From: Albimonas donghaensis
GTDB lineage: Bacteria > Pseudomonadota > Alphaproteobacteria > Rhodobacterales > Rhodobacteraceae
Direction: 5' to 3'
Assembly: GCF_900106695.1 (NCBI RefSeq)
Contig: NZ_FNMZ01000004.1
Coordinates: 248,001 to 312,000 of the forward strand
Length of the DNA: 64,000 nt
The translations under genes and the position numbers were made by a program. The notes under the pieces are model-generated. The model saw only the letters and a program-made list of their open reading frames with translations, had not been told where the DNA came from and did no database searches. Below, piece by piece: positions 54,307 to 63,433 of the stretch; the first letter of the stretch is position 1; each line of letters begins with the position of its first letter.

Positions 54307-55233
54307 TCAGCGGTCGGCGGGTTGCGGGGGCTGCGGAATGCGGGCGACCACGCCGGCGTTCACCGCCTCCCAGCTCCTGATCGCCAGGGCCTTGCGGTCG
54401 GGCATGTCGGCGATGCGGATGGGGTCATGGAAGACCACGTCGGCCTCGCCCCCGAAGCTCAGCGTCAGCACCGACCAGACATGCGAGCCGAAATCCATGT
54501 CCCGCCACCAGCCGTAGAACACGTCCGGCAGGCCGGATTTCGGGTTGGGCCGGTAGATCACGCTCACCGGCTGCACCCAGGCCACGTCGCGCAGCTCGGG
54601 CGCGGTCAGCGCGGCGAAGAGCGTCGAGCGGAAGGGCAGCACCCGGCGTCCGTCGGTGGACGTGCCCTCGGGGAAGAACAGCAGCCGCTCGCCGGCCAGC
54701 ATCCGGGCGCGCAGTTCGGCCTCCTGAGCGCGGGCGGCGGAGCGCTTGCGCTCGATGAACACCGTCCCGCATTGCTGGGCGATCCAGCCGACGCCGGGCC
54801 AGCCCCGCACCTCGGCCTTGGAGACGAAGGTCAGCCGCGCCGCGCCCACCAGCACGAAAATGTCGGACCACGAGGCGTGGTTGGCCACCAGCGCCCCGCC
54901 ATGGGCCATCGGCGTGCCCTCGACCCGCACGCGCAGGCCGACCAGCCGCCCCACGACGCGGCCCCAGAACCGCTGCACGACGACCCTGCCGCGAAAGCGC
55001 GGCGCCAGCCGCTCCACGCCCTTCAGGCCGAGGTAGAGCCCCAGCAGCACCGCGGTGACCAGCACCGCCGCCAGCAGCCGCGCATAGGCGGCCAGCTTGC
55101 GGAGCGGCCCCGGGCGCGGCAGCTCCGGCGGCTCGGGGCCGAGCCACTGGAAATCGTCGCCGGTCTGCTTCGAAGCCTTCCCCGACCCCACGGGAGGCGC
55201 GGCCGGCGCGGCCGTTTCCGGCCGCTCGCTCAC
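54307..55233 (-). CDS. olsA: 1-acyl-glycerol-3-phosphate / lyso-ornithine lipid acyltransferase
   Basis: A 308-residue PlsC-family enzyme. After a Pro-rich start it has a membrane segment (LLAAVLVTAVLLGLYLGL), then the acyltransferase motifs NHASWSD (HX4D), TVFIERKR and FFPEGTSTDG. In OlsA it transfers the second acyl chain to lyso-ornithine lipid, forming ornithine lipid. GTG 55233 overlaps the olsB stop (GTGA), and pairing with olsB decides the assignment over plain PlsC. Confidence 0.88.
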   Translation of the reverse strand: MSERPETAAPAAPPVGSGKASKQTGDDFQWLGPEPPELPRPGPLRKLAAYARLLAAVLVTAVLLGLYLGLKGVERLAPRFRGRVVVQRFWGRVVGRLVGLRVRVEGTPMAHGGALVANHASWSDIFVLVGAARLTFVSKAEVRGWPGVGWIAQQCGTVFIERKRSAARAQEAELRARMLAGERLLFFPEGTSTDGRRVLPFRSTLFAALTAPELRDVAWVQPVSVIYRPNPKSGLPDVFYGWWRDMDFGSHVWSVLTLSFGGEADVVFHDPIRIADMPDRKALAIRSWEAVNAGVVARIPQPPQPADR

Positions 55234-56012
55234 GCGCCCTTCTCCCGCCCGTAGAAGTCGCGATAGCGCGCGACCATGCGGGTCGTGTCCATCAGCAGGC
55301 ACACGTCGACGGTGTTGAAGTCGTGATCCACGAAGGCGCCTTCGCCCACCGAGCCGCCGAGCCGCAGATAGGCCTTGATCAGCGCCGGGATCTGGCGCGT
55401 GGCCAGCTTGCGGTCCACCGCCTCGGCCGGCATGCGGTTCATCTCGGTATAGCTTTCCTCCAGCGCCCGGACCCGCAGGTCCTCGGGCGCCAGGTGATTG
55501 TGGTGCAGCAGGCTCAGCGCATGGGCCAGCGGCTCGGGATCGGCGCCGTGGAAGGACGCCACGCCGAACATGATCTCGATCCCGCGCGCGGTGACGTATT
55601 CGCCCAGGCCCGTCCACAGCAGGTGCATCGCCGCCCCGCCGCGCACTTCGGCGCCGACGCAGGAACGGCCGAGCTCGACCACCTCCCGGTCCAGCCGCTC
55701 CAGCTTGCCGAGGTCGTATTCCGTGGCCCCGTAAAACCCGATTCCGGCCCGGGCGCGTTCCCGGGTCATCAGACGGTAGGCCCCCGCGACCCGATCCAGC
55801 GGATCGTCCGAGGCGCTTTCGTTGTCGATCAGGACCAGATGTTCGAAATGCGCGTCGTATTCGTCGATCTCGCGACGCAGCGCGCGCTCGTTGTCCTTGG
55901 CCGAGGCCCCGAGCTCCTCGACGAAGACGCGGTATCGCAGGCGCTGGGCGCCGGCGATGTCGATCTCGTCCCGCGCAAGGCGGACCGTGAAGCGACCGGC
56001 GTCGATCTCCAT
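55230..56012 (-). CDS. olsB: L-ornithine N(alpha)-acyltransferase
   Basis: A 260-residue GNAT-related enzyme that attaches a 3-hydroxy fatty acid from ACP to ornithine, the first step of the phosphorus-free ornithine lipids. Landmarks are IAGAQRLRYRVFVEELGA, the acidic EYDAHFEHLVLID, VVELGRSCVGAEVRGGAAMH and LGGSVGEGAFVDHDFNTVDV. AGGAG lies eight bases before the ATG. With olsA it forms a two-gene operon. Confidence 0.92.
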   Translation of the reverse strand: MEIDAGRFTVRLARDEIDIAGAQRLRYRVFVEELGASAKDNERALRREIDEYDAHFEHLVLIDNESASDDPLDRVAGAYRLMTRERARAGIGFYGATEYDLGKLERLDREVVELGRSCVGAEVRGGAAMHLLWTGLGEYVTARGIEIMFGVASFHGADPEPLAHALSLLHHNHLAPEDLRVRALEESYTEMNRMPAEAVDRKLATRQIPALIKAYLRLGGSVGEGAFVDHDFNTVDVCLLMDTTRMVARYRDFYGREKGA

Positions 56013-56177
56013 GCGGCAAGCTCCTGTCTGCGCCGGTCTGCGGCGCGCGCGCGGACCATATGGAAAGGCGCTTCCCGGCGCAACGGCCCGCCCTGCGGTC
56101 GGTTGACGGATTCGTGACGCCGCGCCGCCACGCCCCAGACGCGAGTCATTGACCCGCAGCACGCCCTGCGCGAGCAT

Positions 56178-56351
56178 TCAGTCGTCGAACAGCAGTTCCA
56201 GCTCGACCCGGGAGCCGTCGATGACCTGCTTGCCCGCGTGCTCGAAATTCACCGTGATCCGCCGGCCGATCACGGATTGCACCTGTCCGACGCCCCAATC
56301 CGGGGCCGCGGGAAGGCGCACGCGGGCGCCGGGTTCGAGGAATTCATTCAT
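56178..56351 (-). CDS. DUF3553 small protein (CarD/TRCF-like interaction fold)
   Basis: A 57-residue gene: MNEFLEPGARVRLPAAPDWG, then VGQVQSVIGRRITVNFEHAG, ending VELELLFDD. This matches DUF3553, whose all-beta fold resembles the RNA-polymerase-binding module of CarD and Mfd. A Tudor-like role with RNA polymerase is possible but unproven. GAGG precedes the ATG by six bases. It is divergent from chpT, 54 bp apart. Confidence 0.88.
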   Translation of the reverse strand: MNEFLEPGARVRLPAAPDWGVGQVQSVIGRRITVNFEHAGKQVIDGSRVELELLFDD

Positions 56352-56405
56352 TTTTAACCTCGTGGGCCCAGCGTCCGGCCGTTACGTTTCAAGGAGATGC
56401 GCGAC

Positions 56406-57089
56406 ATGACCGACGCCGCCCCCCTGCGCCCGCAGAACGTGAGCGCCGCCCTGCCCGACCCGGCGGAATTCGGCGCGATGCTGTGCTCGCGCATATGCCA
56501 TGACCTGATATCCCCCGTCGGGGCGATCGGCAACGGGGTGGAGCTGTTGCAGGAGCTTGACCGCGGCGCGACGGAAGGGGCGGAGCTTCAGCTGATCGGC
56601 CACAGCGCGCAGATGGCCTCGGCCAGCCTGCAGTTCCTGCGCATCGCCTTCGGGGCGGCCTCGCCCGGGGACGTGATCGGCATGTCGGCGGTGCAGCGCA
56701 CGGCGCGGCTGTGGTTCTCGTTCCAGCGGCCGGAGCTGCTCTGGGTCGACGCGGGGGGGGAGACGACGCGATCCTGCGCAAGGTTGCTCTTCAATTTCCT
56801 GCAGATAGCCGCATCCAGCCTGCCGCGGGGCGGGGAGGTGTCGGTGGTCGCCACCCGGGATTCGGCGGGGGAGAGCCTGCTGGAGGTGACGGCGGCGGGC
56901 CCGGTCGTGTCCCCTTCGCCCGAGGCCGGGGCCTGGCTTGCGGGCCGGGCGACGGAGACGCCTGCCGGGCCGCGCGACGCCCATTACCTTGCCGCCGCGG
57001 CCCATGCCCGGGCGGCGGGCACGGTGATCTCGCTTCACAAGGACGAGACCTGCCTGCGCCTGACCGCCGACATGCCCCCGGGGGTCTGA
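56406..57089 (+). CDS. chpT: Histidine phosphotransferase ChpT
   Basis: A 227-residue protein of the ChpT family, carrying phosphate from CckA to CtrA and CpdR. The phospho-accepting helix is FGAMLCSRICHDLISPVGAI with the His in ICHDLISP. The C-terminal Bergerat-like domain ends ETCLRLTADMPPGV and lacks ATP-binding residues, as expected for ChpT. ATG 56406 has AAGGAG at nine bases and is preferred over ATG 56397. Confidence 0.92.
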   Translation: MTDAAPLRPQNVSAALPDPAEFGAMLCSRICHDLISPVGAIGNGVELLQELDRGATEGAELQLIGHSAQMASASLQFLRIAFGAASPGDVIGMSAVQRTARLWFSFQRPELLWVDAGGETTRSCARLLFNFLQIAASSLPRGGEVSVVATRDSAGESLLEVTAAGPVVSPSPEAGAWLAGRATETPAGPRDAHYLAAAAHARAAGTVISLHKDETCLRLTADMPPGV

Positions 57090-57438
57090 GCCGGTGGCGG
57101 CGGCGGCCCCGTGGGGCCCTCGAAAGGGCTGGAAAGCCGGAAGCCGCGGCAAGGAAGCGACATCCGCTCGCCCGGATCGCGAGCGCGCGGGGCGCCGATT
57201 CGCGTGGACCAAGGTCCGCCGTGGGGCGGCGCGGCGGCATTGACGAACGGCGCCTTTCACCGAACCGGCGAAGACAGGCCGACGCGCCCTGTCCGGAGAC
57301 ATGACTTGGGGGGGCCGGCGCCCCGCCCCCTTCACCCGGGGCGCCGCGCAGCGTCGGCCTGGGGTCTTCACGGTCGTGTCCGGCGCCTCGTCGGACGGAA
57401 GGCCGGGGCGGCCGCCGCCCCGGCTCCCGGCGCCCGGC
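57090..57438. other. Gap between chpT and the carbonic anhydrase gene
   Basis: This 349-bp convergent gap holds no supportable gene, RNA or strong terminator. Short open frames exist on both strands but have no ribosome sites or recognisable motifs. Confidence 0.6.
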
Positions 57439-57966
57439 TCAGACCTCTTCCAGCGTCTCGCGGAAGTGGCGCATGTTCTCGCGGTAGCGCTCGGCGGAGG
57501 CGCGCAGGCCGTCCTTCTCCTCGTCGGTCAGCTCGCGCACCGGCTTGGCGGGGGCGCCCAGCGCCATCCAGCCGGCGGGGATCTCCTTGCCCTCGGTGAC
57601 CAGCGCGTTGGCGCCGATCAGGCAGCCCTCTCCGATCACCGCGCCGTTCAGCACCACCGCGTTCATTCCGATCAGCGACCCGTCGCCCACGGTGCAGCCA
57701 TGCAGGATCGCCTTGTGGCCCACGGTCACGTCGGCGCCCACGGTCAGCGGCACGCCCGGATCCGCGTGCAGCACGCAGCCGTCCTGGACGTTGGAGCCCG
57801 CGCCGATGGTGATCCGCTCCTTGTCGCCGCGCAGGACGGCGTTGAACCAGATCGAGGCGCCTTCGGCCAGCGTCACCGCCCCCATCACCTGGGCGCCCGG
57901 GGCCACCCAGAAGTCACGGTCCTCGGGCAGTTCGGGCTCCACTCCGTCGAGGGCGAAAATGGGCAT
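57439..57966 (-). CDS. Gamma-carbonic-anhydrase family protein
   Basis: A 175-residue left-handed beta-helix protein with hexapeptide repeats. Zinc histidines are visible in [15 protein letters not shown] and [15 protein letters not shown]. It forms trimers. Many members have weak or no carbonic anhydrase activity. The start (ATG sharing a base with the gmk TGA) is preceded by AGGAGA. It is the last gene of the yicC-gmk run. Confidence 0.92.
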   Translation of the reverse strand: MPIFALDGVEPELPEDRDFWVAPGAQVMGAVTLAEGASIWFNAVLRGDKERITIGAGSNVQDGCVLHADPGVPLTVGADVTVGHKAILHGCTVGDGSLIGMNAVVLNGAVIGEGCLIGANALVTEGKEIPAGWMALGAPAKPVRELTDEEKDGLRASAERYRENMRHFRETLEEV

Positions 57967-58667
57967 CAGCTTCTCCTGTCCTGGAATTCGCGGTTCAGAC
58001 CCTGCACGAAGCCCACCAGCCCCGGCCGGCGCGCGCGGCGCAGGCGTTCGGCGGCGAGGATGCGGCGGATCTCCTGCTCGCAGCGGTCGAGATCGTCGTT
58101 GATCAGCACGTAGTCATAGGCGTCCCAGTGGCTGATCTCGTCGCGGGCGCGGGCCATGCGATGCGCGATCACCGCGTCGGGGTCCTGGGCGCGAGCGCGC
58201 AGCCGGCGCTCCAGCTCGGCGATGGAGGGCGGCAGGATGAAGACCGAGGCCACGGCCTCGCGCAGCGCCGAGTTGCGCAGCTGCTGCCCGCCCTGCCAGT
58301 CCACGTCGAACAGCACGTCGCGCCCGGCCTCCAGCGCCGCTTCGACCGGCGCGCGGGGGGTGCCGTAGAAGTTCCCGAAGACCTCGGCATGTTCCAGCAG
58401 CTCGCCGGCTTCGACCATCGCCTCGAACTGCTCGCGCGTGCGGAAATGGTATTCGCGTCCGTCGACTTCGCCCGGCCGCGGGGCGCGGGTGGTCGCGGAG
58501 ATCGAGAAGGAGAATTCCGGATCGTCGGCCAGAAGCCGGCGCGAGATCGTCGATTTCCCCGCCCCGGAGGGCGAGGACAGGATGAACAGGATGCCGCGCC
58601 GGGTCTCGGCCTGGCGACGGGCCTCGGCGACGTCGGAAGCGGGGGCGGAAGCGGGGGCGTCGGTCAT
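57966..58667 (-). CDS. gmk: Guanylate kinase
   Basis: A 233-residue kinase, GMP + ATP to GDP + ADP. Walker A is [17 protein letters not shown], followed by [20 protein letters not shown] for GMP binding and [15 protein letters not shown]. The first 22 residues are an Ala/Asp-rich extension. The ATG overlaps the yicC stop by four bases. Confidence 0.97.
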   Translation of the reverse strand: MTDAPASAPASDVAEARRQAETRRGILFILSSPSGAGKSTISRRLLADDPEFSFSISATTRAPRPGEVDGREYHFRTREQFEAMVEAGELLEHAEVFGNFYGTPRAPVEAALEAGRDVLFDVDWQGGQQLRNSALREAVASVFILPPSIAELERRLRARAQDPDAVIAHRMARARDEISHWDAYDYVLINDDLDRCEQEIRRILAAERLRRARRPGLVGFVQGLNREFQDRRS

Positions 58668-59563
58668 TCGATGTTCTGCGCCTGCTCGCGCATCTGGTCG
58701 ATGACGGTCTTGAGCTCCAGCCCCGCCTCGGTCAGGAACGTGAAGTCGGCTTTGGAACACAAGGTGTTGGCCTCCCGGTTGAACTCCTGGACGAGGAAAT
58801 CGAGCTTGCGGCCCACCGGCCCGGCGGCGGCCAGCAGCCGTCGCGCGGCCGTCGCATGGGCGCGCAGGCGGTCGAGCTCCTCGCGCACGTCGCCTTTCAC
58901 CGCCAGCAGCGCCAGTTCCTGGGCGAGCCGGTCGGGGCTGAGCTCCGCCGGGGCGCCGGCGGCCTTCAGCGCGTCGATCTTGCGGGTCAGGGCGGGGCCG
59001 GCTTCGGCTGCACGGGCGTCCGCCGCGGCCTCGGCCTGGTCGGCCAGCGCCTCGACCCGGTCGACCTGGGCGGCGAGGATGTCATGCAGGGCGGCGCCCT
59101 CGGCCTCCCGCGCCGCGATCAGGGCATCGAGCGCGGCCTCCCCGTCGGCGAGGATCAGCGCGTCCTGGGCGGCGCGGGCCTCGGGGCCGGCGTCGGCCTC
59201 GTCCTCGGCGGGCTCCATCACGCCCGGACGCAGGATCAGCGCGTCAGGGGCGATCGGGGCGACCGCGAGCCCGACGGAGCGCGCCGCTTCCGCCGCCTCC
59301 ATCGCGGCGGAGAGCCAGGCGCCCAGCGCGGCGCGGTTGATTCGCATCGCCGGCTGACCCGTATCGCGCGAGATCCGCAGCGAGGCCGAGACCGAGCCGC
59401 GCCCCAGCCGGGCGGCCGCCGAAGCGCGGAAGGCTTTCTCCACGCCGTCGCGTCCCTCGGGCCCTTTCCAGCGCAGATCGAGGCCCCGTCCGTTGACCGA
59501 GCGCAGCTCCCACCGCCAGGCGGCGCGTCCATCGCCGCCCTCGAGGCTCGCGAATCCGGTCAT
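58664..59563 (-). CDS. yicC: YicC family endoribonuclease-like stress protein
   Basis: A 299-residue YicC protein. It opens [10 protein letters not shown], has [16 protein letters not shown], and ends with the conserved C-terminal signature [18 protein letters not shown] and [20 protein letters not shown]. coli YicC is an endoribonuclease that acts on small RNAs. yicC-gmk is a frequent bacterial pair. ATG 59563 gives the usual N-terminus. Confidence 0.95.
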   Translation of the reverse strand: MTGFASLEGGDGRAAWRWELRSVNGRGLDLRWKGPEGRDGVEKAFRASAAARLGRGSVSASLRISRDTGQPAMRINRAALGAWLSAAMEAAEAARSVGLAVAPIAPDALILRPGVMEPAEDEADAGPEARAAQDALILADGEAALDALIAAREAEGAALHDILAAQVDRVEALADQAEAAADARAAEAGPALTRKIDALKAAGAPAELSPDRLAQELALLAVKGDVREELDRLRAHATAARRLLAAAGPVGRKLDFLVQEFNREANTLCSKADFTFLTEAGLELKTVIDQMREQAQNIE

Positions 59564-59971
59564 GCTCTGCACCTGCGCGGCCCTCCGAACGCCAGCCCCG
59601 CGCCCCTTGGCGGGCGCGCGTGGCGGACCATAACGGCCCCCCGCCAAGGGGGCAATCGCGCGGCCCATCCCCTTAGTTTCATTGGGCGAGCCGCCGGGGT
59701 CTCAAAGGGCCGGCCCTCAGGCGCCAAAGGTCGAGACCACCGCGCAAAGGTATAGTCCGGGCCCATTAACGATGATCGCCGGGACGTTAACCCAACGCTC
59801 GCTCGGTATATCGACAGATTTGGGTAAAAGTTTCCTTGAAGCGAGCGGGTTCGGTCGCCGCGGCGGGGGCGTCGCGGCCATCCCTGAAAGGGGGGAGGCG
59901 GAACCTGGAACGGGACCAAGGGCCGTGACGCCGGGGGCGTCTGCATTGGCACTGGATGGGGTTAAACGAAA
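59564..59971. promoter_or_regulatory. Divergent control region yicC / PAS gene with TTAA half-sites
   Basis: This 408-bp gap holds no gene. Between 59760 and 59970 it is relatively AT-rich. TTAAC (59767) and GTTAAC (59786-59791) are separated by 17 bases, and another TTAA is at 59962-59965 just before the PAS start. CtrA binds TTAA-N7-TTAA; these are only half-sites in that sense. Confidence 0.45.
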
Positions 59972-60766
59972 ATGATACGAAATTATCGGAAAATCGATAG
60001 CGTCATGGAAAACCCGAACACCCAGACTCTGTATCGCTACTGGAACGAACTCCGCGCGGGGCGTGATGCGCCCGGCCGGTCGGAGGTCGATCCGCGTCGC
60101 ATTTCCGGCTCTCTCGAAACCATGTTCATTCTCGAAGCCCGCGACGACGGGCAGATGCGGTTCCGCCTGGCCGGCACCCGCCTGTGCGAATGGCTGGGCA
60201 TGGAAGCGCGGGGCTGCATGGCCGAAGCGGTGATGGCGCCGGGGCATGAGCAGGAGCTCTCCGACCTGGCCCGCCGGGTCCTGCGGTCGCCGGGCGTCGG
60301 CGTGATGCGGCTTCGGGCGGTGGACAACGCCGGCACCGACTGGTCGGGCGAGGCGCTTTTGCTGCCGCTGCGCTCGGAGCTGGGGGATCTCGCCCGGGTG
60401 ATGGGCTGCGTGAACCTCGACGCGGTGGACCGCCGGCGCAAGCCGCAGCCGCCGCTGCGCCTGCGCAGCCTCGGCAGCCGGCTGACGCCGATCGAGATCG
60501 ATCCCGGCCTCGCCGCGCAGGACGCGTCCGCGCGCATGGCGGCCGATCCGCTGGGCGCCCTGCGCGCCCCGGACGGCGGCAAGACCGGCGGCCCGTCCCG
60601 CGGCTTCGCCGAAGCGCCCGCCGGTTTCGGCCACGCCCCCCGCGAGGACGCGGTGGAGCATCGCCCGCAGCTCACGGCGATCGAGGGCAATCCCTCGGCG
60701 CCCCGTGACGCCGACCCGACGGCTCCGCGCCGCGGACGGCCCAACCTTCGCCTCGTCAAGGACTGA
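59972..60766 (+). CDS. PAS-domain protein (PAS_5 type)
   Basis: A 264-residue protein. The N-terminal 160 residues form a PAS-like sensor: TLYRYWNELRAGRDAPGRSE, ETMFILEARDDGQMRFRLAG and ARVMGCVNLDAVDRRRKP. This PAS_5 form is common in alphaproteobacteria and often lacks an output domain. The rest is a disordered Pro/Arg-rich tail. ATG 59972 has no clear ribosome site; ATG 60005 (MENPNTQ) is an alternative. Confidence 0.83.
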   Translation: MIRNYRKIDSVMENPNTQTLYRYWNELRAGRDAPGRSEVDPRRISGSLETMFILEARDDGQMRFRLAGTRLCEWLGMEARGCMAEAVMAPGHEQELSDLARRVLRSPGVGVMRLRAVDNAGTDWSGEALLLPLRSELGDLARVMGCVNLDAVDRRRKPQPPLRLRSLGSRLTPIEIDPGLAAQDASARMAADPLGALRAPDGGKTGGPSRGFAEAPAGFGHAPREDAVEHRPQLTAIEGNPSAPRDADPTAPRRGRPNLRLVKD

Positions 60767-60977
60767 CCGGGACGAAGCGGGCCGGGACGTCCCGTCAAGG
60801 GACCTGACCCCCGATCATGCCGTCGTGGCGGCGCGCGTCCCTCTGGGGGGGATGAGCGCTGGTGTGTGGACGGCCGGCATGGTTGACCCGTAAGGGATGA
60901 GGCGGCGCGCTATTGGGGAAGCGAGGCGCCTCGCGCGATACGCCGCGTTGTCCCGGCCCGACCCGAATGCGCGTCGC

Positions 60978-61775
60978 TCAGTCCGAAGCCGGCTGGGCGG
61001 CGCGCGCCAGGAAATCACTCAGATCACCGTAGCCGGTGAGGCGACGCTCGTGCAGAAGGCCGAGCCGCGCCGCGGCTTCGCGGCCGAGCCGCTCCAGCTC
61101 CGGGTCCTCGACCTGGGCGAGATGGACCAGCCGCTCGTAATTCCCGAACAGCATGTCCCGAAGCTCCGGCCGCCGGTCGAGCCCCATGGGCCGCCAGACG
61201 AAGGCGTCGAACTGCCGGACCAGGAAATCGGTCAGGTAGAAAGCGGTCATCTCGGCGTCGCCGCGGGCCGCGAAGGCCGCGTTTCCGTCGAAAAAGCTGT
61301 AGCAATGGGGGCCGGGGATCATCTCCACCCCCAGCGCGTCGCAGCGCGCCTGCAGCCGGCCGCCGGTGCCGCAATCGGCGTAGACCACGAAGGGGTCGCG
61401 GGCGGCGGCGCGTTCCTCGGCCACGGCGCGGGCGACTTCGTCGGGGATCAGCTCCGGGCGCAGATGCAGCTTTGCGGGCAGGCAGCGCAGGTGCAGATGG
61501 GTCCAGCCGTTGACCCGGATCAGCGCCAGGATCTCATGCGCCAGCGCCCCGCAGGCGATCAGCGAGGCGCCGCCCGAAGCCGGGCTCGCGGCCGGCGCGT
61601 CGCAGCCGGTCTCGGTCAGGGCGTCGTCGGCGGGCGCCCCGGCCTGCGCCGCCTGCCGGGCGGCCCGCGTCCCGGCCGCGGCATGGGCGGCGGCCCGTGC
61701 CGCGGCGCGCCCGCCGGCCCCGCCCCGGCGGGCGGGGCGGGCGGCGGGACCGGGGGGCTCGGCGTCCTGGGTCAT
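60978..61775 (-). CDS. DUF1638 domain-containing protein
   Basis: A 265-residue protein. The first 65 residues are an Ala/Arg-rich tail; then the DUF1638 core: LIACGALAHEILALIRVNGW, THLHLRCLPAKLHLRPELIP, and YADCGTGGRLQARCDALGVE with IPGPHCYSFFDGNAAF. Conserved Cys and His at these places suggest metal or corrinoid-linked chemistry. DUF1638 genes are often beside corrinoid proteins of one-carbon metabolism, as here (the corrinoid gene is 117 bp upstream). Exact function unknown. Confidence 0.85.
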   Translation of the reverse strand: MTQDAEPPGPAARPARRGGAGGRAAARAAAHAAAGTRAARQAAQAGAPADDALTETGCDAPAASPASGGASLIACGALAHEILALIRVNGWTHLHLRCLPAKLHLRPELIPDEVARAVAEERAAARDPFVVYADCGTGGRLQARCDALGVEMIPGPHCYSFFDGNAAFAARGDAEMTAFYLTDFLVRQFDAFVWRPMGLDRRPELRDMLFGNYERLVHLAQVEDPELERLGREAAARLGLLHERRLTGYGDLSDFLARAAQPASD

Positions 61776-61892
61776 GGCATCCCTCCTGCGCCGCCCGCCC
61801 CCGAAGGACGCGGACGGCGCGGAGACAGGGTTGGCGAGACCGGGCCGGAAAGCTCGGTCAGGAGGCTCAGTCGGGCGTTCAGTCGGGCGGGC

Positions 61893-62600
61893 TCAGTTGG
61901 CGTGCGCCTGGTTGTGCTTGCGCGCGGCGACCAGGGTCTTGGCCGTCTCCACCGCCACGGCCGCGTCGCGGCAATAGGCGTCGGCGCCGATGGCCCGGCC
62001 GAATTCCTCGTTCAGCGGCGCGCCCCCGACCAGCACCACGTAGTTGTCGCGCGTGCCGTTGGCCTTCAGCTGGTCGATGACCACCTTCATGTAGGGCATG
62101 GTCGTGGTCAGCAGCGCCGACATGCCGAGGATCTGGGCGTCCTCACGCTCCAGCGCCTCGATATAGGCCTCGGCGGCGTTGTTGATCCCGAGATCCACCA
62201 CGTCGAAGCCCGCGCCCTCCATCATCATCGACACCAGGTTCTTGCCGATGTCGTGGATGTCGCCCTTCACCGTGCCGATCACCATGGTGCCCATCTTCGG
62301 GGCCCCGGTCTCGGCCAGCAGCGGACGCAGGATGTTCATGCCGGACTTCATGGCGTTGGCGGCCAGCAGCACTTCGGGCACGAACAGGATGCCGTCCCGG
62401 AAATCGTCGCCCACGACCTTCATGCCCGCGACCAGCGCCTCGGTCAGCAGCCGGTAGGGCGTCCAGCCCCGTTCGAGCAGGATGTTGACGCCCTCCTCGA
62501 TCTCGTCCTTGAGACCGTCGTAGAGGTCGTCGTGCATCTGCTGGACCAGCTCGCCGTCATCGAGCTCGCTCAGGACGATATCGTCATCTTCATCGGCCAT
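61893..62600 (-). CDS. Corrinoid (B12-binding) methyltransferase-type protein
   Basis: A 235-residue protein of the MtbC/MttC type. Residues 10-95 are the helical cap, and the B12-binding Rossmann domain follows: TVKGDIHDIGKNLVSMM has the DxHxxG motif with the cobalt-ligating His, then MSALLTTTMPYMK and VLVGGAPLN. Such proteins carry methyl groups between a substrate-specific methyltransferase and tetrahydrofolate. No methyltransferase gene is in view. AGGAAGGG precedes the ATG at 62600. Confidence 0.92.
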   Translation of the reverse strand: MADEDDDIVLSELDDGELVQQMHDDLYDGLKDEIEEGVNILLERGWTPYRLLTEALVAGMKVVGDDFRDGILFVPEVLLAANAMKSGMNILRPLLAETGAPKMGTMVIGTVKGDIHDIGKNLVSMMMEGAGFDVVDLGINNAAEAYIEALEREDAQILGMSALLTTTMPYMKVVIDQLKANGTRDNYVVLVGGAPLNEEFGRAIGADAYCRDAAVAVETAKTLVAARKHNQAHAN

Positions 62601-62728
62601 GGAGCGCCCTTCCTGTCCGCCGCCCAACGCCCTGCCAATCTAGGGCCGGCGCGGGCTCCGCGAGAGGTCAAACACGACGCAACAATCGGGCATTGGCGAC
62701 GCCGCGGGCGCTCCGGCCGCCTTCGGGG

Positions 62729-63160
62729 TCAGCCCTGGGCGGCCTGGGCGGAGGCCAGATCCCGCAGGCGGGTGATCATCGCGCGCAGTCCGTTGGAGCG
62801 CTGGGAGGACAGCGCCTGGTCGAGCCCGAGCCGCGCGAACTGGGCCTGGGCGTCGGTGGCGAGGATCTCCGCGGCCGGCCGGTCGGCGAGCAGCGTGTGC
62901 AGCAGCGCGATCAGCCCGCGCACGATCAGCGCGTCGGAATCGCCGGTGAAGCCGAGCGCGCCGTCCGGCCCGATCCTGGGCGCGATCCAGACCTGGCTGG
63001 CGCAGCCGTCGACCTTGGTCTCCGGGCCCTTCAGGGCGTCGGGCATGGGGGGCATCTTCTTGCCCATCTCGATGACGTAGCCGTAGCGGTCCTCCCAGTC
63101 CTCCAGGAACTCGAAGTCGGCGACGATATCCTCGAAAGCGGCGGGGGGGGCGACGGTCAT
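62729..63160 (-). CDS. sufE: Cysteine desulfuration protein SufE
   Basis: A 143-residue sulfur acceptor. It carries EDWEDRYGYVIEMGKKMPPM and KVDGCASQVWIAP, with the persulfide Cys in GCASQVW. It takes sulfur from SufS and gives it to SufBCD for Fe-S cluster building. No other suf genes lie here. AAGGAG precedes the ATG by six bases. Confidence 0.95.
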   Translation of the reverse strand: MTVAPPAAFEDIVADFEFLEDWEDRYGYVIEMGKKMPPMPDALKGPETKVDGCASQVWIAPRIGPDGALGFTGDSDALIVRGLIALLHTLLADRPAAEILATDAQAQFARLGLDQALSSQRSNGLRAMITRLRDLASAQAAQG

Positions 63161-63433
63161 GGCGGGCTCCTTGTTCCCGGCTCACGTAGTCCGGGCGGGC
63201 CCCCGCCGCAAGCGCCGCGCCCGGGCGAGGACGGGGGACGCCGGGAGGGACGGGAAATCGGGGGGAGGCCGGGGCGCCCCGCCCTCTCCGCGAAGCCGCC
63301 GTGAAACGGACGCGGGGCGCCCCCTTCCCTTTCGCCGCGCCCTGTGGCGTGATGCCGGCCGCTCCGCGCCGCCCCCGCCCTGTCGCGAGATGGGCGAGCG
63401 CGAGAGACCGAACAACCGATGAGGAGACGCCGC

